NCBI RefSeq assembly: GCF_932526225.1
Contig: NC_064047.1
Span: 1,736,001 to 1,800,000 of the forward strand
Direction: 5' to 3'
DNA length: 64,000 nt
Source of the DNA: Nematostella vectensis
Lineage: Eukaryota; Cnidaria; Anthozoa; Actiniaria; Edwardsiidae
The notes under the pieces are model-generated. The model ran no database searches, was not told the origin of the DNA, and was given only the letters and a program-made list of their open reading frames with translations. This document shows positions 1-11,081 of this stretch, piece after piece. Within the stretch, counting starts at the first letter, position 1. Each line of letters starts with the position of its first letter. The position numbers and the translations under genes are program-made.

Positions 1-214
1 AATGGATTAAGAATTTCTCGCGAGAATTTTCTTGATAGGTTGAATAAGCGCTGGGGCGCTAATTCATTTTATTTTTCGCGAGGCGATTATTTTTTTAGAA
101 TTAATTCTATCTCTTGATAAAAGATGCTTTTTGCATAAGGTAGGGAGTAAGCAATTTCCCAGTACCATATCGAAACAACATTTTAATGATAAAATGTTGG
201 GGCGGATAGTAAGG

Positions 215-330
215 CATCCTCTGGTACCCAGGGCGTCGCGGAGATCGGGCACACAGGGCGCGCGCCAGAAAGAAAGAGCACCGCTTCCTGTGTGCCCGAT
301 CTCCGCGACGCCCTGGGTCCCCGAGGATGG
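215..330. mobile_element. Palindromic MITE with 8-bp target duplication
   Basis: Two arms of about 43 bases (215-257 and 287-329) are near-perfect reverse complements with two or three mismatches, around a loop of about 30 bases. The 8-mer TAGTAAGG occurs directly on both sides (207-214 and 331-338), a target-site duplication of the length made by hAT transposases. There is no coding capacity. A diverged relative lies at 15570-15706. The element is inferred to be non-autonomous. Confidence 0.75.
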
Positions 331-338
331 TAGTAAGG

Positions 339-903
339 TCAGTTATATTGTTACTTTCCTTCTAGCGTTCAGTCAGCCTCTCGTCATCGACATCTATTGA
401 GTGCACACGTTAAAGCAAGGCGCTTATTCGGCGAGGCGTTAAATTTTAAGGGAGGCGCTTTTTCGATTAATGACAACTTATAGAGTGTTTCTCTGCTTTT
501 AGGCTAGCTAACCGTTTGGGCGGTAATTTGAAGATTAATCAGCAGAAGATGCCCTTTAAACAGGTGACGCATGCAGCAAAGTTACACAACAAACCGAAAC
601 TAATTGAAACGTATAAATAGTCAACAGTATACTGCAAGTTGCTACACGTCACAAAGACATTAACCTTTTCTTCTTTGCTATGTGTTTAGAATTCTGGAGC
701 TACAGAAATACTTTGCTGTGTAGTATGTTTTCTTTTATTAGCAATATAACGTAGAATAGAGAGCTAAAGAGCTATATGACTCGATAGTGATTCGTGCCGC
801 GTCACATATCAGTGTATTTAACGTATATCTAAATACCTCGTCTATCTAAACTTTATACATTAATTTCGCAACGCCATTTTTGTTGTTGTAATTGATTTTA
901 CAG
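339..903. other. Non-coding interval, presumed intron of the calponin-like gene
   Basis: No exon is recognisable here. The following exon (904) starts after a splice acceptor, so this stretch is read as the intron joining it to upstream calponin-homology exons left of the window. Confidence 0.5.
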
Positions 904-2410
904 ATGGAAAATATTGGCAACTTTCTGTCATTCATTGAGAATAAGTTAGGCGTGGCTAAAAATGACCTGTTCCAGACGGTAGATCTCTACGAGAAGTCTA
1001 ATATGTGGAACGTAAGTATCCCCCCCTTCCCTTCGTATTTACTTATCCATTTACCACGCCACTTTCCTCCAGCATAATGATCACACAGAGTTTGCTCACA
1101 TTCTGGCCAATTTAAGATGCATTAGCTAGGAGCAAAAAATAGCAAAGTTCAAATTGTAAGGTACGTTAGCTTATATTTGCATGATTTTTTGCATAGATGT
1201 TCCTTTTGTAATATAAAACAAAATAGCTTTAGAATTTTCTAGTAGATAATCCGTTCTTGAGATATTGCATAATGTAAGACTCTTGATTTCTCTGAAATTG
1301 CTCAATTTGGGCGAAATTGGTGCTTTTTTCAGGATCTATGACAACTTTGCTCAAATCTCAAAAACCGATCATCTACCAAAAAATAGTAAAGCTTATTTTG
1401 TTTTATTTTATGAAAGGAACCTCTAGGCAAAATATAATAAAAATGTAAGCTAACACAACCTTACAATTTAAATTTTGCCATTTTTTGCCGCTTGAGTTAA
1501 CGCTATTGATTTTGCACTTTCGAATTTGCGCCTGTGAGCGCTTTGGAGTTTTGAGTGTGCGCTTTCGAGTATTTGCTTTTGAGTTTGCGCTTTCGAGTAT
1601 TCGCTTTTGAGTTTGCGCTTTGGAGTTTACGATTTTGAGTGTGCGCTAGAGTTTAAAATTTTGAGTTTGCGCTTTTGAGTTTCACGAGGTTCTGTTTGTT
1701 GTTCTTCTAGGTCATTTGCTGTATTCATGCTGTTGGACGAAGGGTAAGAAAAAATAACCAGGAAAAGTATCACTAATACACTCACACTCGCACTGAAATT
1801 AAACTAGACTCACATAGAACGTACGTACTACACTCACACTCATATAGAACTTGGAAAATATGCTTAAAAACCTATCATTTTTTAGGCCTTTGAAATATAC
1901 TATCTTAAATACTACTCGCTAGACGTATTCTAGCAAAAGTTAAAGCACATTTTCAGATGTATACGTAGGCAGCATTTCGTCATTGAAAGCTGCTTAAATT
2001 TTCCACATAACGTTTTTTCAGACGTTCTAAAAAAGAACACTCTCCTCTATTTCTCCTAATACTTGCTCTTTTTCTTGCTTTCTTTCCTTGAAGGTCGTCT
2101 CTGAGCTACCCTTTAGGTTCCCAGTTACTCATGATAATTTTTTGTTAATCTTCTCTTCTTTCTCTTAGCCTAACATCTCCTCTTTATTCTCTAACTCATC
2201 CATACGCAGGCTTACTCTCTGGGAAAGGACGTCCCTCAACTTGGGCCCAAAGAATCGACAAAAAATCCTCGTCAATTCACAGAAAGACAACTCAACGAGG
2301 GAAAAACGATAATAAACAGCTTCCAAATGGGACCGGCGGCCAAAAATGTTGCTACTGCGTCCGGCCAGAGTTTCGGTCGTCAACGACAGATAATCAATGA
2401 TAACAAATAA
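904..2410 (+). CDS. Calponin/transgelin-family protein, 3' part (partial gene)
   Basis: Exons are 904-1011, 1711-1743 and 2210-2410, all phase 0 with GT-AG borders (acceptors TTTTACAG, TTCTTCTAG, CATACGCAG; donors GTAAGT and GTAAGA). The first encodes the end of a calponin-homology domain: MENIGNFLSFIE, then LFQTVDLYEKSNMW, a hallmark of transgelin and calponin. The 33-base middle exon encodes VICCIHAVGRR, the last CH helix. The third encodes 66 residues with LGPKE, NPRQFTE and a degenerate calponin repeat ending FGRQRQI. Calponin-family proteins bind F-actin and modulate contractility. The N-terminal exons lie outside the window. Two more copies of the terminal exon follow (4132, 5942) in the same phase, so this may be one of several 3' ends. 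An AATAAA hexamer (2406-2411) overlaps the stop codon. Family assignment is secure; isoform choice is inference. Confidence 0.88.
1510..1682 (+). repeat. Degenerate short tandem repeat upstream of a micro-exon
   Basis: Variants of GCGCTTTCGAGTTT and GCGCTTTTGAGTTT follow one another at roughly 14-16-base spacing, ending about 28 bases before the 33-base exon at 1711. The repeat is intronic; no function is evident. Confidence 0.6.
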
Positions 2411-4131
2411 ATAGTCCATACAATAACTATTCCTTAATATTTAATTAAAATGTTTCGTGATGACATACTGAGGAGAAGAAACCCAGGCCATTCCCTTAAA
2501 GTGGACTTTCAATTTTATCGACTTGGACCCAAGAAAGTCTTGACTACGAGTCGAATTCTTAATCAGACTTTCTTCGAGATTTCCTTACGAAAATCTATTT
2601 ACGACTCGGCCAGTGCCGTAGCTCAGTAGGCCTGTATACTGTACGCTTGTGGATATTTGCCCGCGTATGCAGTCAAAACATCTACCTAATAAAAAACTTT
2701 ATCTAAATTGAGAGTACATATAAAAAAATATATATTAACAATCATTATCCATAGTATGATATTCATAAATACTTATTTTTTCTTGTTAAGATGATATATG
2801 AAATTAAACTAAATCATTCCTTGATCCGGATTGCTGTTTCGTACTATATTTGTATTTTATTAATACTGTAAATCTAGATATATTATATCACCTGAGGTTA
2901 TTAGGGGACCCCCAGATACTTCTGGCGAGAGAGGGCCGCGCACGTCACGTCTTTTTTCTGTGTTTGCGAGTCAAGCAATTTCTTTTGAAAAATTGTACAT
3001 CATATTTGGAAATAGCACAAGGACATTGTTTGAGAAATATTAGCTTGCGCAGTAATGCACATGTGATTAAGGATCCAGTGCTTTCCGTCTTCTGCAGCGA
3101 AAATCAAACAGATCTCCGTGATAAGAGAAGACACAAAGTACGCTGGCACTCCGAGCATGGCGTGCTACAAGGCAAACGTTTCCCTGACAATGTTAACCGT
3201 GCCAATGAATGGTAAACACAATCAAAGGCTCTGTGAGCCAACTCGTGATTGCTTATTTATTAATTTATTATTAGTTATTTTCTTGTGTGCATAAAAGATA
3301 TACATGATACTGAACAAAGAATGAACACATTCAAGATGCTGAGAGTACATAGAAATGTCCTTATACCTTTTTCCTTTTCGATGTCATGACACGCCAAGAA
3401 CAGTAAAATAAAATACTATTATTATAAAAAATAAAATAAAAAATAAAAAAAATAAAAAAATGAGAGGTGCGTGATCACCTCTCTCTAACCGCCAAAATGT
3501 GGAAAGACCATCAAATATTATCTTTGTTTTCATATGATACCTTTGACTGCGCGCCCCCCTCGGTATATCGTGGGTTCGCTGAGAATCCCGGATGACGCTC
3601 CTCAATGATAAATGAGTCACGCCTTCTTGATCACATCAGGCACCTAATGTCACGCTTACCGCCACGTCAGGGATAATACGCGCCTGAGAATTCCGGATGA
3701 TGCTCCTCAATAATACATATGTCACGCCTTCAAAATCACGTCAGGCACTATGTCAGGCCCTCTTAATCACGCCTGGGGTATGTCACTCCTTCATCACGTC
3801 ACATCTTCATCGCGTTGCCAAAAGATGCCCGTATACATTTTTTATGGCGCACGGGCGTCAAAAGGCCTGAGTTGTATTTAATTAACCTCACAACGAAGCA
3901 TTATGTCACGCCATCGCCATTATCCTGCGTTACAGCGGGATGACACTCTATTTGATCCGTCCCATGTTACATTCATGGTGTCCTACATCGTATAGGATCA
4001 GCGAGACAAATGTTTGGCTCGCCGCGTGTCTTCATCGCCTGCCAAAAAGGCCCTCCATTCGTATCCATCTCACGTCGAGCACTCGTTCAAATGCTGTAAA
4101 GCCCCTTTAAATGCTTTATTTATTTTCTCAG
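2411..4131. other. Interval between duplicated terminal exons; no gene seen
   Basis: An open frame of 121 codons (2850-3215) has no recognisable motif and no splice context. From about 3590 to 4010 the sequence is studded with TCACGCC-type short motifs resembling those upstream of the third terminal exon. An A/T-rich homopolymer-like stretch sits at 3404-3460. Confidence 0.4.
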
Positions 4132-4245
4132 GCTGTGGCCAAAGGCCTGAACGTGCCTCTCTTGGGCCCTAAGGAGGCGGAAGCAAACCCGCGTGACTTC
4201 ACAGAGGAGCAGCTCAAGGGAGGGGCGGGGATACATTTCGCGTAG
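4132..4245 (+). pseudogene. Truncated copy of the calponin terminal exon
   Basis: After an acceptor (TATTTTCTCAG) the frame reads AVAKGLNVPLLGPKE, then NPRDFTEEQL, collinear with the terminal exons at 2210 and 5942. It stops after 37 residues at TAG (4243-4245). The calponin repeat that should follow is missing, and a 23-bp minisatellite starts seven bases later. Splicing from the 33-base exon would stay in frame and give a protein without its actin-binding repeat. It could be a dead exon or a real short isoform; only transcripts can tell. Confidence 0.75.
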
Positions 4246-4252
4246 GACCCCT

Positions 4253-4427
4253 GACGATATTTGCATAGGTCACGTGACGATATTTGCATAGGTCACGTGA
4301 CGATATTTGCATAGGTCACGTGACGATATTTGCATAGGTCACGTGACGATATTTGCATAGGTCACGTGACGATATTTGCATAGGTCACGTGACGATATTT
4401 GCATAGGTCACGTGACGATACTTGCAT
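4253..4427 (+). repeat. 23-bp minisatellite with a CACGTG E-box in each unit
   Basis: About 7.6 almost identical copies of a 23-base unit (GACGATATTTGCATAGG plus TCACGT). Each unit junction recreates the palindrome CACGTG, and the unit also holds ATTTGCAT, an octamer-like motif. The array directly replaces the second half of the truncated calponin exon. Confidence 0.9.
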
Positions 4428-5559
4428 GTAGTTGATTTTATGGTAGATTTGTTTCTCGCTAAACCCCAATGTTTCGTTTTTTGAAGTTAGTCAAAGGCGT
4501 CTAATAAAAACCGGCATGATAACACAGTCCCGATCAGATACATGACTGTATAGATTACTTGGAAAAAGTGGTATTGGCAAAAAACGTTTTACAACAAATT
4601 TAGACAGAACTCACACGATCAAACTAAAGACTTTGCAAATCACTTATTAGAGACCTTACGCAAGGACGACAGCGACGGTCTCGAGAAAAGGTCATTCCAA
4701 AACGATCGTTGACGTTCGTGACGGCGCGCGTAGAAATTGAAAATAGGAACATGCCGTTATAAGGGGCGTCCACACTAACACGGATTCGTTGGGATCTGTA
4801 TACTTTTTGATACCAGGCCTTCCGTCCACACTAACACGCGCGCTGGATCCAGCAAATCCGGAAAGTGAATCAAAATGAATCCGTGTACTTTGGTCCATAG
4901 TGATGACGACCCCGCCGTTTTTTAGCAATTCGCGAGCGCGCGCGCCGTACTTGATGCCGTCGCCCTAATCCTTGCGTAAGGCCCCTACCTCCAAGACGCT
5001 AGTATATCATCGTGTAGGAAGAAGTTTATTAAAAAAACGGAGCATGTGAACATTAGGTGTTTTCTTCTGTAAGGGGGCGGTTGCATCTCTTCTTACGAAT
5101 CTGGACTGCTTACTATCTACCTTTCAAGGATCTATGGTCGATCTTGTTAGTAACCCAGATTATATTCTTCTTGTTTTCTTCCTTTATCATGTCTTTGATA
5201 AATACACAAGTATCCTTTATCTTAACGCGTATAAACAGCGCCAATTCTCACGTCTAACCCGAGCTTAGTCATCTGTACTAGATCATTCTCTTGATCCTAT
5301 TCTCTTGACATGTCACATCAAATACCACGGCATTGCAAAACACGATTTATCGCATCGAAGAACTCGAGTCACACTTATCCTGACATAGGCCACGTCACAT
5401 GTCTTTCAAGGCCTTCAGGCTGAATTTGGGATGGGGGGGGGGGGGGGGGTGGGGGTGGGAAAGCTCTCTTAAAACTCTAAATCCCTGCAAGTAAAAAATC
5501 CGCGTTTCCATTTAGTCGCCAAGAACGTTTTTGTTTATAATAATAATTGTTAATATTAA
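4428..5559. other. Non-coding interval
   Basis: I see no exon. Notable only are a purine-rich stretch with a poly-G run at 5431-5460 and a near-palindromic GC-rich patch around 4800-4960. Confidence 0.4.
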
Positions 5560-5935
5560 TGACATGCGTCACAGCATCCATGTCACGCTATTGTCATATC
5601 ACGTCTCATTCCATGTCATTTTTTCATGTCACACCACACTGTCACGCGTTACAGCATTCATATTCATGTCACGCCATTATCATCTCACGTCTCATTCCAT
5701 GATGCCGTGTCATAACATATTAATGTCATGCGTCACAGCACCCATGTTACGCTATTGCCATGTCACGTCCCACTCCATGCCATTTTTTCATGTCACACCA
5801 CACTGTCACGCGCTACAGCATTCATGTCACGCCATTGTCATATCACGTCTCATTGCATGTCATGTCATGTTAAACCATATTGTCACGCTACACGGCATAC
5901 ACGTCACGCCATGTCACATTCCATACTATCCTCTG
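5560..5935 (+). repeat. Roughly 162-bp tandem repeat built from TCACGCC-type motifs
   Basis: The segment beginning GACATGCGTCACAGCA (5561) recurs with few changes at about 5724, and its internal pieces (CATGTCACGCCATT, CACGTCTCATTCCATG) recur several times. The array runs up to the acceptor of the third calponin terminal exon. It keeps a reading frame open upstream of that exon, but this is not coding evidence. Confidence 0.7.
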
Positions 5936-5941
5936 CTCCAG

Positions 5942-6139
5942 GCTGCTGCCAAGGGACTGGACGTCCCTGTGCTTGGCCCGAAGGAGGCAGACGCGAATCC
6001 ACGCCAGTTCAGTGAAGAGCAGCTCAGAGCCGGAGAGGGAATCCTGACCAAACAGGCCGGCCCGAAAGCGGACGAGGTTGCTACGGCAACTGGTACTCAC
6101 GCCGGTCGCCCAAGGCAGATAGTTGACCGCTACAAGTAG
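5942..6139 (+). CDS. Third copy of the calponin-family terminal exon (intact)
   Basis: An acceptor (CTCTGCTCCAG) is followed by 65 codons and TAG. The frame reads AAAKGLDVPVLGPKEADANP, then QFSEEQLRAGEGI, and a degenerate calponin repeat ending HAGRPRQIVDRYK. Length, phase (0) and motif order match the terminal exons at 2210-2410 and on the minus strand at 12879-13076. It is closest to the canonical family in its first half, while the repeat core (GILTKQAGPKADE) has drifted from the IGLQMG consensus. No private upstream CH exon is visible between 2410 and 5942, so it probably serves as an alternative 3' exon of the gene at 904. An independent gene missing its 5' exons is less likely. Confidence 0.8.
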   Translation, partial: AAAKGLDVPVLGPKEADANPRQFSEEQLRAGEGILTKQAGPKADEVATATGTHAGRPRQIVDRYK

Positions 6140-6196
6140 AGGGCGTGTCTTTATGGGCGTGTCTTTGTAGGCGTGTCTTTATGGGCGTGTCTTTAT
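6140..6196 (+). repeat. Short tandem GGGCGTGTCTTTAT repeat after the stop codon
   Basis: Four copies of GGCGTGTCTTT(A/G)T follow the stop codon of the third calponin terminal exon and would lie in its 3' UTR. Confidence 0.75.
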
Positions 6197-6319
6197 GGCA
6201 AAATTTTCGAAAGTCCAAAGACTTATAGGAATAATTAGAAAGATTAAAACAATGCAGACTTCGTGTCGTGTTTTTTTTCTTATGCTGTCTGTGACTGGGG
6301 GGGGGGGGGGGGGAGACGC

Positions 6320-6880
6320 ACCCCCCCTCCGTATTTCATGACCTTCAACCTTACAGACAAAGATCACCAGCATGCGTCACACCCTATTGTGTGTGGTCAA
6401 ATCAATTATGACGTCACAATGACTTCATAAATACGAGGTCTATCTGGCAATTCTTTCAAATATTGCCTAAATTATCAGATATCGGGTTGAAATCATTTTG
6501 CACCATTCATATATATCAAAATCAACCCTTTAAAGGCTTTACAATGCAAAAAGGTCATAAAAACGTTTGTAATTATTTTTTTTGTAAGAATTTTTTCTTG
6601 GGTCCACCCCCCCTGGATCCGCCATCTTGGATTCTTATGATTTTTGCAAAAGAAAAAAAATCTGGAATTATTAAGGAAAAAAGTATTTGCATACATGTAT
6701 TACTGCTTATAGTAATGATAAATGCATAATATTAGCTTTTAAAGTGTAATCTCGTGACATTTTTAACAACAGCTTGAGCAAAATTTACCCACCCCTCCCC
6801 CAAATATCCGAGGTAAAAAAATTCTAGCGCTGATGTGAAACTTGTCACCTAAACAAACTTATAAACTCAAAAGAGGCATT
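6320..6880 (+). mobile_element. Dispersed repeat, copy 1 of an inverted pair
   Basis: Collinear blocks here (the region around TATTTCATGACC, the block near TGACGTCACAATGACTTC, the block TTACCCACCCCTCCCCC, and TTGTCACCTAAACAAACTTA) reappear in the same order on the opposite strand at 16155-16900. Divergence is moderate and includes indels. There is no intact coding frame. It is a non-autonomous or decayed element of unknown class. Confidence 0.65.
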
Positions 6881-7409
6881 TTAATCTGAGAAACAGGACC
6901 AAAACAATTTTTTTCGCCGCTGGGGGCCGAGTTACTCATTTACCAGGCGGCGTAGCTTATATAACGCGTCGTTTGAAAGGTCACAAGCGCGTAGGAACAG
7001 AGCTCGCTAGGGGAGCGAAACCAAGGCAAATACGGCCAGTTGAGGTAGGAATACGTGCTTTATTTACTAACAAGACATTAGACTTCATTTCGGAGTCAGA
7101 TTATCCTATAGCCCGTAGTAACCAATATTATGTAGAATCCTATAGTCAAATTCTTACGCGCGCTCTCATTGGTCAAAACAAAGTGAGATTTTTTTGTGGA
7201 ATTCAATAGTTGAAATTGTGGAATTTAATGAAAGCACAGGTGTGCCACGTTTTCTCTTTCCAACACGAATCATATCTTTCAAACATAAGCTGAGAACTCA
7301 CAAAGATTAACAAATTGTTCTGGACACCTTAATTTCTTATTTAGGGTATTTCAGTATGCCCTTGCTCGTCAGATATAATTTTGTACCATATTTCTTCTTG
7401 GTGTTCAAG
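6881..7409. other. Intergenic interval between convergent genes
   Basis: The plus-strand calponin gene and the minus-strand cupin-like gene converge on this interval. I see no exon; a 78-codon frame at 6973-7209 lacks any motif. Confidence 0.4.
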
Positions 7410-10400
7410 CTACAGCGGGTGATACTCTATCGCCATCCAAATGCAGTCCGTATCCCCATAGTACTGGTGCCACCCATAGTAGTACTCCCCGTTGTCATGG
7501 ATACCGCAGAAGGGCACGTGCGTCATACCAGGACTCATGACCACATCTTCGTACAAACTGCTAAAATCTTCACTATGGAATTTCTGCATTCGTCCTGTCC
7601 CGTATATCTGTGCAGTTAACAAAATGTAAAGATTACTTATACATATAAGGTCAATCGCGCCGCAACTTTATGCTCTTGCTCAATGCCGAGTAGTAACGCA
7701 TCGGCTAAAGTCAAGCAAGAAACCAAGATATTTTCAATCCAATATCGTCATTTACTTATCATACTTCAGTCGTAGATTGTTATTTTTTAAGTTTCCTTGC
7801 GAATAAACCGTTGTATTTTTTTTATAAGCGATAGCAAAGGAGTGGTTTATTGACATTCTATAATGCATATTTGTCATCATCAGACCTGATCTCCTTCTAG
7901 CAGTGTGTAGTTTTGTTTGAATATTGGTGAATTTCTGTGTGTGTTCACAGCACGAGTTTCTCGGCCCTAAAAGTGACGTGCTGGATGTATGTGATCTTAC
8001 TAGAATCTTGAGCTACTCCGGTTCAGGATGGGCCATTCTCAAAACGTAGTATTTTAAATCTCAAAGAAGTCAGCACATGGTGAATACGGTACTAAGCGCT
8101 ATATAAGTTATGTTCATTAAAGTCTGTGCATTACCATTCATGTCGTGGAAATATCTAGCATGATAAAAAGACTTCTGTATAAAGTCGAAATTTATTATTA
8201 ATCAAACCTGATTGCCTCATTGTGTTTTTTACTAAAATCAGCTATAGCTTTGTATGTTATGTTATGGAATACCTGTGGCGTGTTTGGGTTGCCTGTGGCT
8301 TATTCATAGATTATCATACCTGTGTGTGCACTTCCAGTATTTCAGGATCGCTATGCTTGTTGTGTAGTCGACAATGAGTGTTTGTAGGGCAGAACCAAAC
8401 ATTGACTTTAACCTGGTGTTCCCTCACTTTGTTTAAGTTCACACCCTCTGACTGACCAACCGCGTGGAATGGGTCAAAGCTATCAGAAAACATGAACGAG
8501 TCTCTTAGTAACAATAAGGCAAGCATGCTACGTGCCACCCTAAAGTACCAAACATGAACAAGTGTAGTTAGTTAGTAACAATTAGGGAAGCATTGTCCAA
8601 TATAAATAGATTTAGGCGCTACCCAAAGCTACCAAACATGAATAAGTCAGCACTGATATAATAAGGCAAGATTGTCCAATAGAAATAGAAATAAATAATT
8701 AAATGCGATTGGTAATGGTTATGGTAATGAAAATGGGATAGAAAATGTAAATGGAAATACAAATAGAGGAAGGACAAACAAACAAACAAACAAAGAAATG
8801 TGGCATTTGATTCGGCACAACAAAAGCTCGCAGTAGCGGATCTAGGGGGAGAGTTTAGGGGGGTTAAACCCCTCCCTTTGGGCTTCCAGAAAGACATAAC
8901 AAAAAAAATTCCCTTTCATCCCTTTGTCACTGAGTCAAACCCCCCCTTTAGCGAAAAGCAAGATCTGCCCCCCTGGCTCGTCATTTCAATCAGAGTCGTG
9001 CTATTGCCTAGAGCACGACTGGCGCAGACGTGCTCAGTGTCGTGTCGAGCATAATTCTGGCGTGCCGAAGTTACTAGATTCAGGGATTGAACTGTTCGAT
9101 TAATTAGAGTCGACAGGAAGATGCGGTAGATGCGCGACGTATGAATCGGGCCTTACAAAATTTTAATTATAGAAGTTTTGCACTTTACCTCACTTTCCCT
9201 ACTTCAAATTGTGGAGATTTATAAAGCGACACATGTTTTGGAAAGGATGGGAAAAGTTCATTGAGGTGGTGCCAACCATTTTCCAAAACACACCCACTGA
9301 TGTCTCGCTCATCTTCTATTTCCACAAGAACAACTGAATCAGCACTCTGTACGGTTACATCTGCAAAAATGAAGTACTGTAAATGCATGACTCAACTCCA
9401 AAAAAGCACCCTGCTTCGAATCAAGCAACGACGACGGCAACGTGGACGACGACGGCAGAAAACAATGGGGTTTGATTCAGAATTCAATAGCAGCACGTGA
9501 AAATGCGTTTTGTTCGACATTCAGCTGTTTTCCATAAAACCACGATGTGAAAACTCCACGGTCAGTTGAGGATGCGGACGTTTGCACTGTAAACTCCAGC
9601 TAGTAGTAAGTACTAAGTTCGCTGCTGTAGAAATAATGTCCTTAGGTTATTTTATCTGCGTCTGACGACATGACGGAAAAACCTGGAAAACGCGCAATTG
9701 GAGATAGAGAAAGACACAATTTCTTACAATGGCTATAGGATCCTTGTATTACGGACTGATTTTCAAAACAAATAACGTGAGGCCGAAGTGCACATAACCA
9801 GATTTTGGCTTTTTAAGATAATTTTTCCTTGATCATCCTTGCGCTATGTGTGAGCACAGGGACGGAAAGCTCAAATTTCAATGACACTTTACAAAAAGTC
9901 GAATCAATTTAAAAAAAATGTGAAATGGACTTATTTGAAGCGTAATGTCATGTTTTTCCGTCATGTCGCCATTGACTATAATGTTTTGCTTATTCCATTG
10001 CAATTAAATTATTATTGATCGCCACGTGCGAAAACATCTTTTTCGATCGCGTTGTCCTAGCCGTCGTCGTTGTCCTTGCTGAAGGCCCTTTAAAATAGAG
10101 ACGGTCACTATTGTTGACATATAGACGACAACCCCAAATAAACGACAATCTTAACTATTTAGCATATTCCGAATTTTCCCTGTCAAATGTACGCTAATTT
10201 TTTGTGAAGCTATTTTTGATAATAGTGATTAATGCAGGAATTCTCCCCTCCCCTGTGGAAGGTTCCAGGTGCAGTGATTAATGCAGGAATTCTCCCCTCC
10301 CCTGTGGAAGGTTCCAGGTGCATCCTGGATATTTTTTAAATCTAAAAAGAACCAAGACGTAAGACTCGAAAGCAAGTTGTATGTATGAGATCCTAGAACC

Positions 10401-11081
10401 AGTGTTGTAAACCCAGATCCTGAGCGCGCATTTGTCGTGCCATCTCTCCAAAAATACTGTATGCATCTGTCACAGCTTTCGTCTCCTTTGCAGCACGTGT
10501 TCAAGTCACGCAACGCTACCCCCTCCCCCCCCCCTTTCAAAGTCAAATGGTTGGCCCCTAAGCAGTTAACAAGATCATAACCAAAACACAAAACACCATA
10601 GTGTATCACATTCCTGGCTACTGTCAACAAGAAATAGACACAATAGCCAGCAGTTGAACAAGCTCAAAATGGTTTATGAGCCTTTTGTTGCTGTTATTTT
10701 GTTTATGAGCAGCGTTTGTAACCAGGTCACTCTATTCTGCTATTTTGACCTCTGGTGATATTCGGCGCTTTCTTATTGGTTTACGCACGTCGTAAACTGC
10801 GAAATGGCTTCCTTCACCAAAATAGACATTCCTAAAAAAAAGCACAAATGTGCTTGCGATTGAAGCTGTGATTGCGTGCCCATCCGCAGATACTAACCTT
10901 GCAAAATGGTGGACGTTCTTGGAGCTAGGGATTTGCACGGCTCTGTTGATTTAATCACTGTTGCTTCGATTCCGATGTTGATAAGTATCGTTCGTTTCTT
11001 TATATAGTAATCTTTGACATTTGTGAGCCAAATGGACTTGAGAAATTTCGAAAAAACTAAAGGCTTCTCACAGTTCATCAT
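7410..11081 (-). CDS. Cupin-like protein, 237 aa, four exons
   Basis: In transcript order the coding exons are 11081-10898, 9360-9189, 8479-8320 and 7607-7410. They total 714 bases with matching phases (1, 2, 0) and GT-AG borders, and begin at ATG (11081) and end at TAG (7410-7412). The C-terminal half carries two cupin-type signatures. LHNKHSDPEILEVHTQ followed by IYGTGRMQKF resembles motif 1 (histidines, a glutamate and glycines). SPGMTHVPFCGIHDNG resembles the P-G-x-x-H motif 2. Cupins are small beta barrels that often hold a metal ion; the ligands would be the histidines and glutamate named. The N-terminal half (DVTVQSADSVVLVEIEDER and beyond) is not recognised. No signal peptide or membrane segment is obvious. 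The start and first exon rest only on phase and open frame. A carbohydrate-related enzyme is possible, but I assign no reaction. Confidence 0.72.
9666..9968. mobile_element. Intronic inverted-repeat element
   Basis: CGACATGACGGAAAAAC at 9666 is matched by its reverse complement GTTTTTCCGTCATGTCG at 9952-9968. The interior is non-coding. It sits in intron 1 of the cupin-like gene and looks like a small MITE; a target duplication was not established. Confidence 0.5.
10225..10322 (+). repeat. Perfect 49-bp tandem duplication
   Basis: The 49-base unit beginning GTGATTAATGCAGG and ending GTTCCAGGTGCA is present twice in a row without visible difference, which suggests a very recent duplication. 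It is intronic in the cupin-like gene. Confidence 0.9.

Noticed and set aside
2850-3215. A 121-codon plus-strand frame
   Set aside because: No motif, no splice context and ordinary base composition of the surrounding non-coding DNA.
5531-5941. Upstream coding extension of the third calponin terminal exon
   Set aside because: The open frame passes through a TCACGCC-type tandem repeat with no protein similarity; a good acceptor sits exactly at the homology start.
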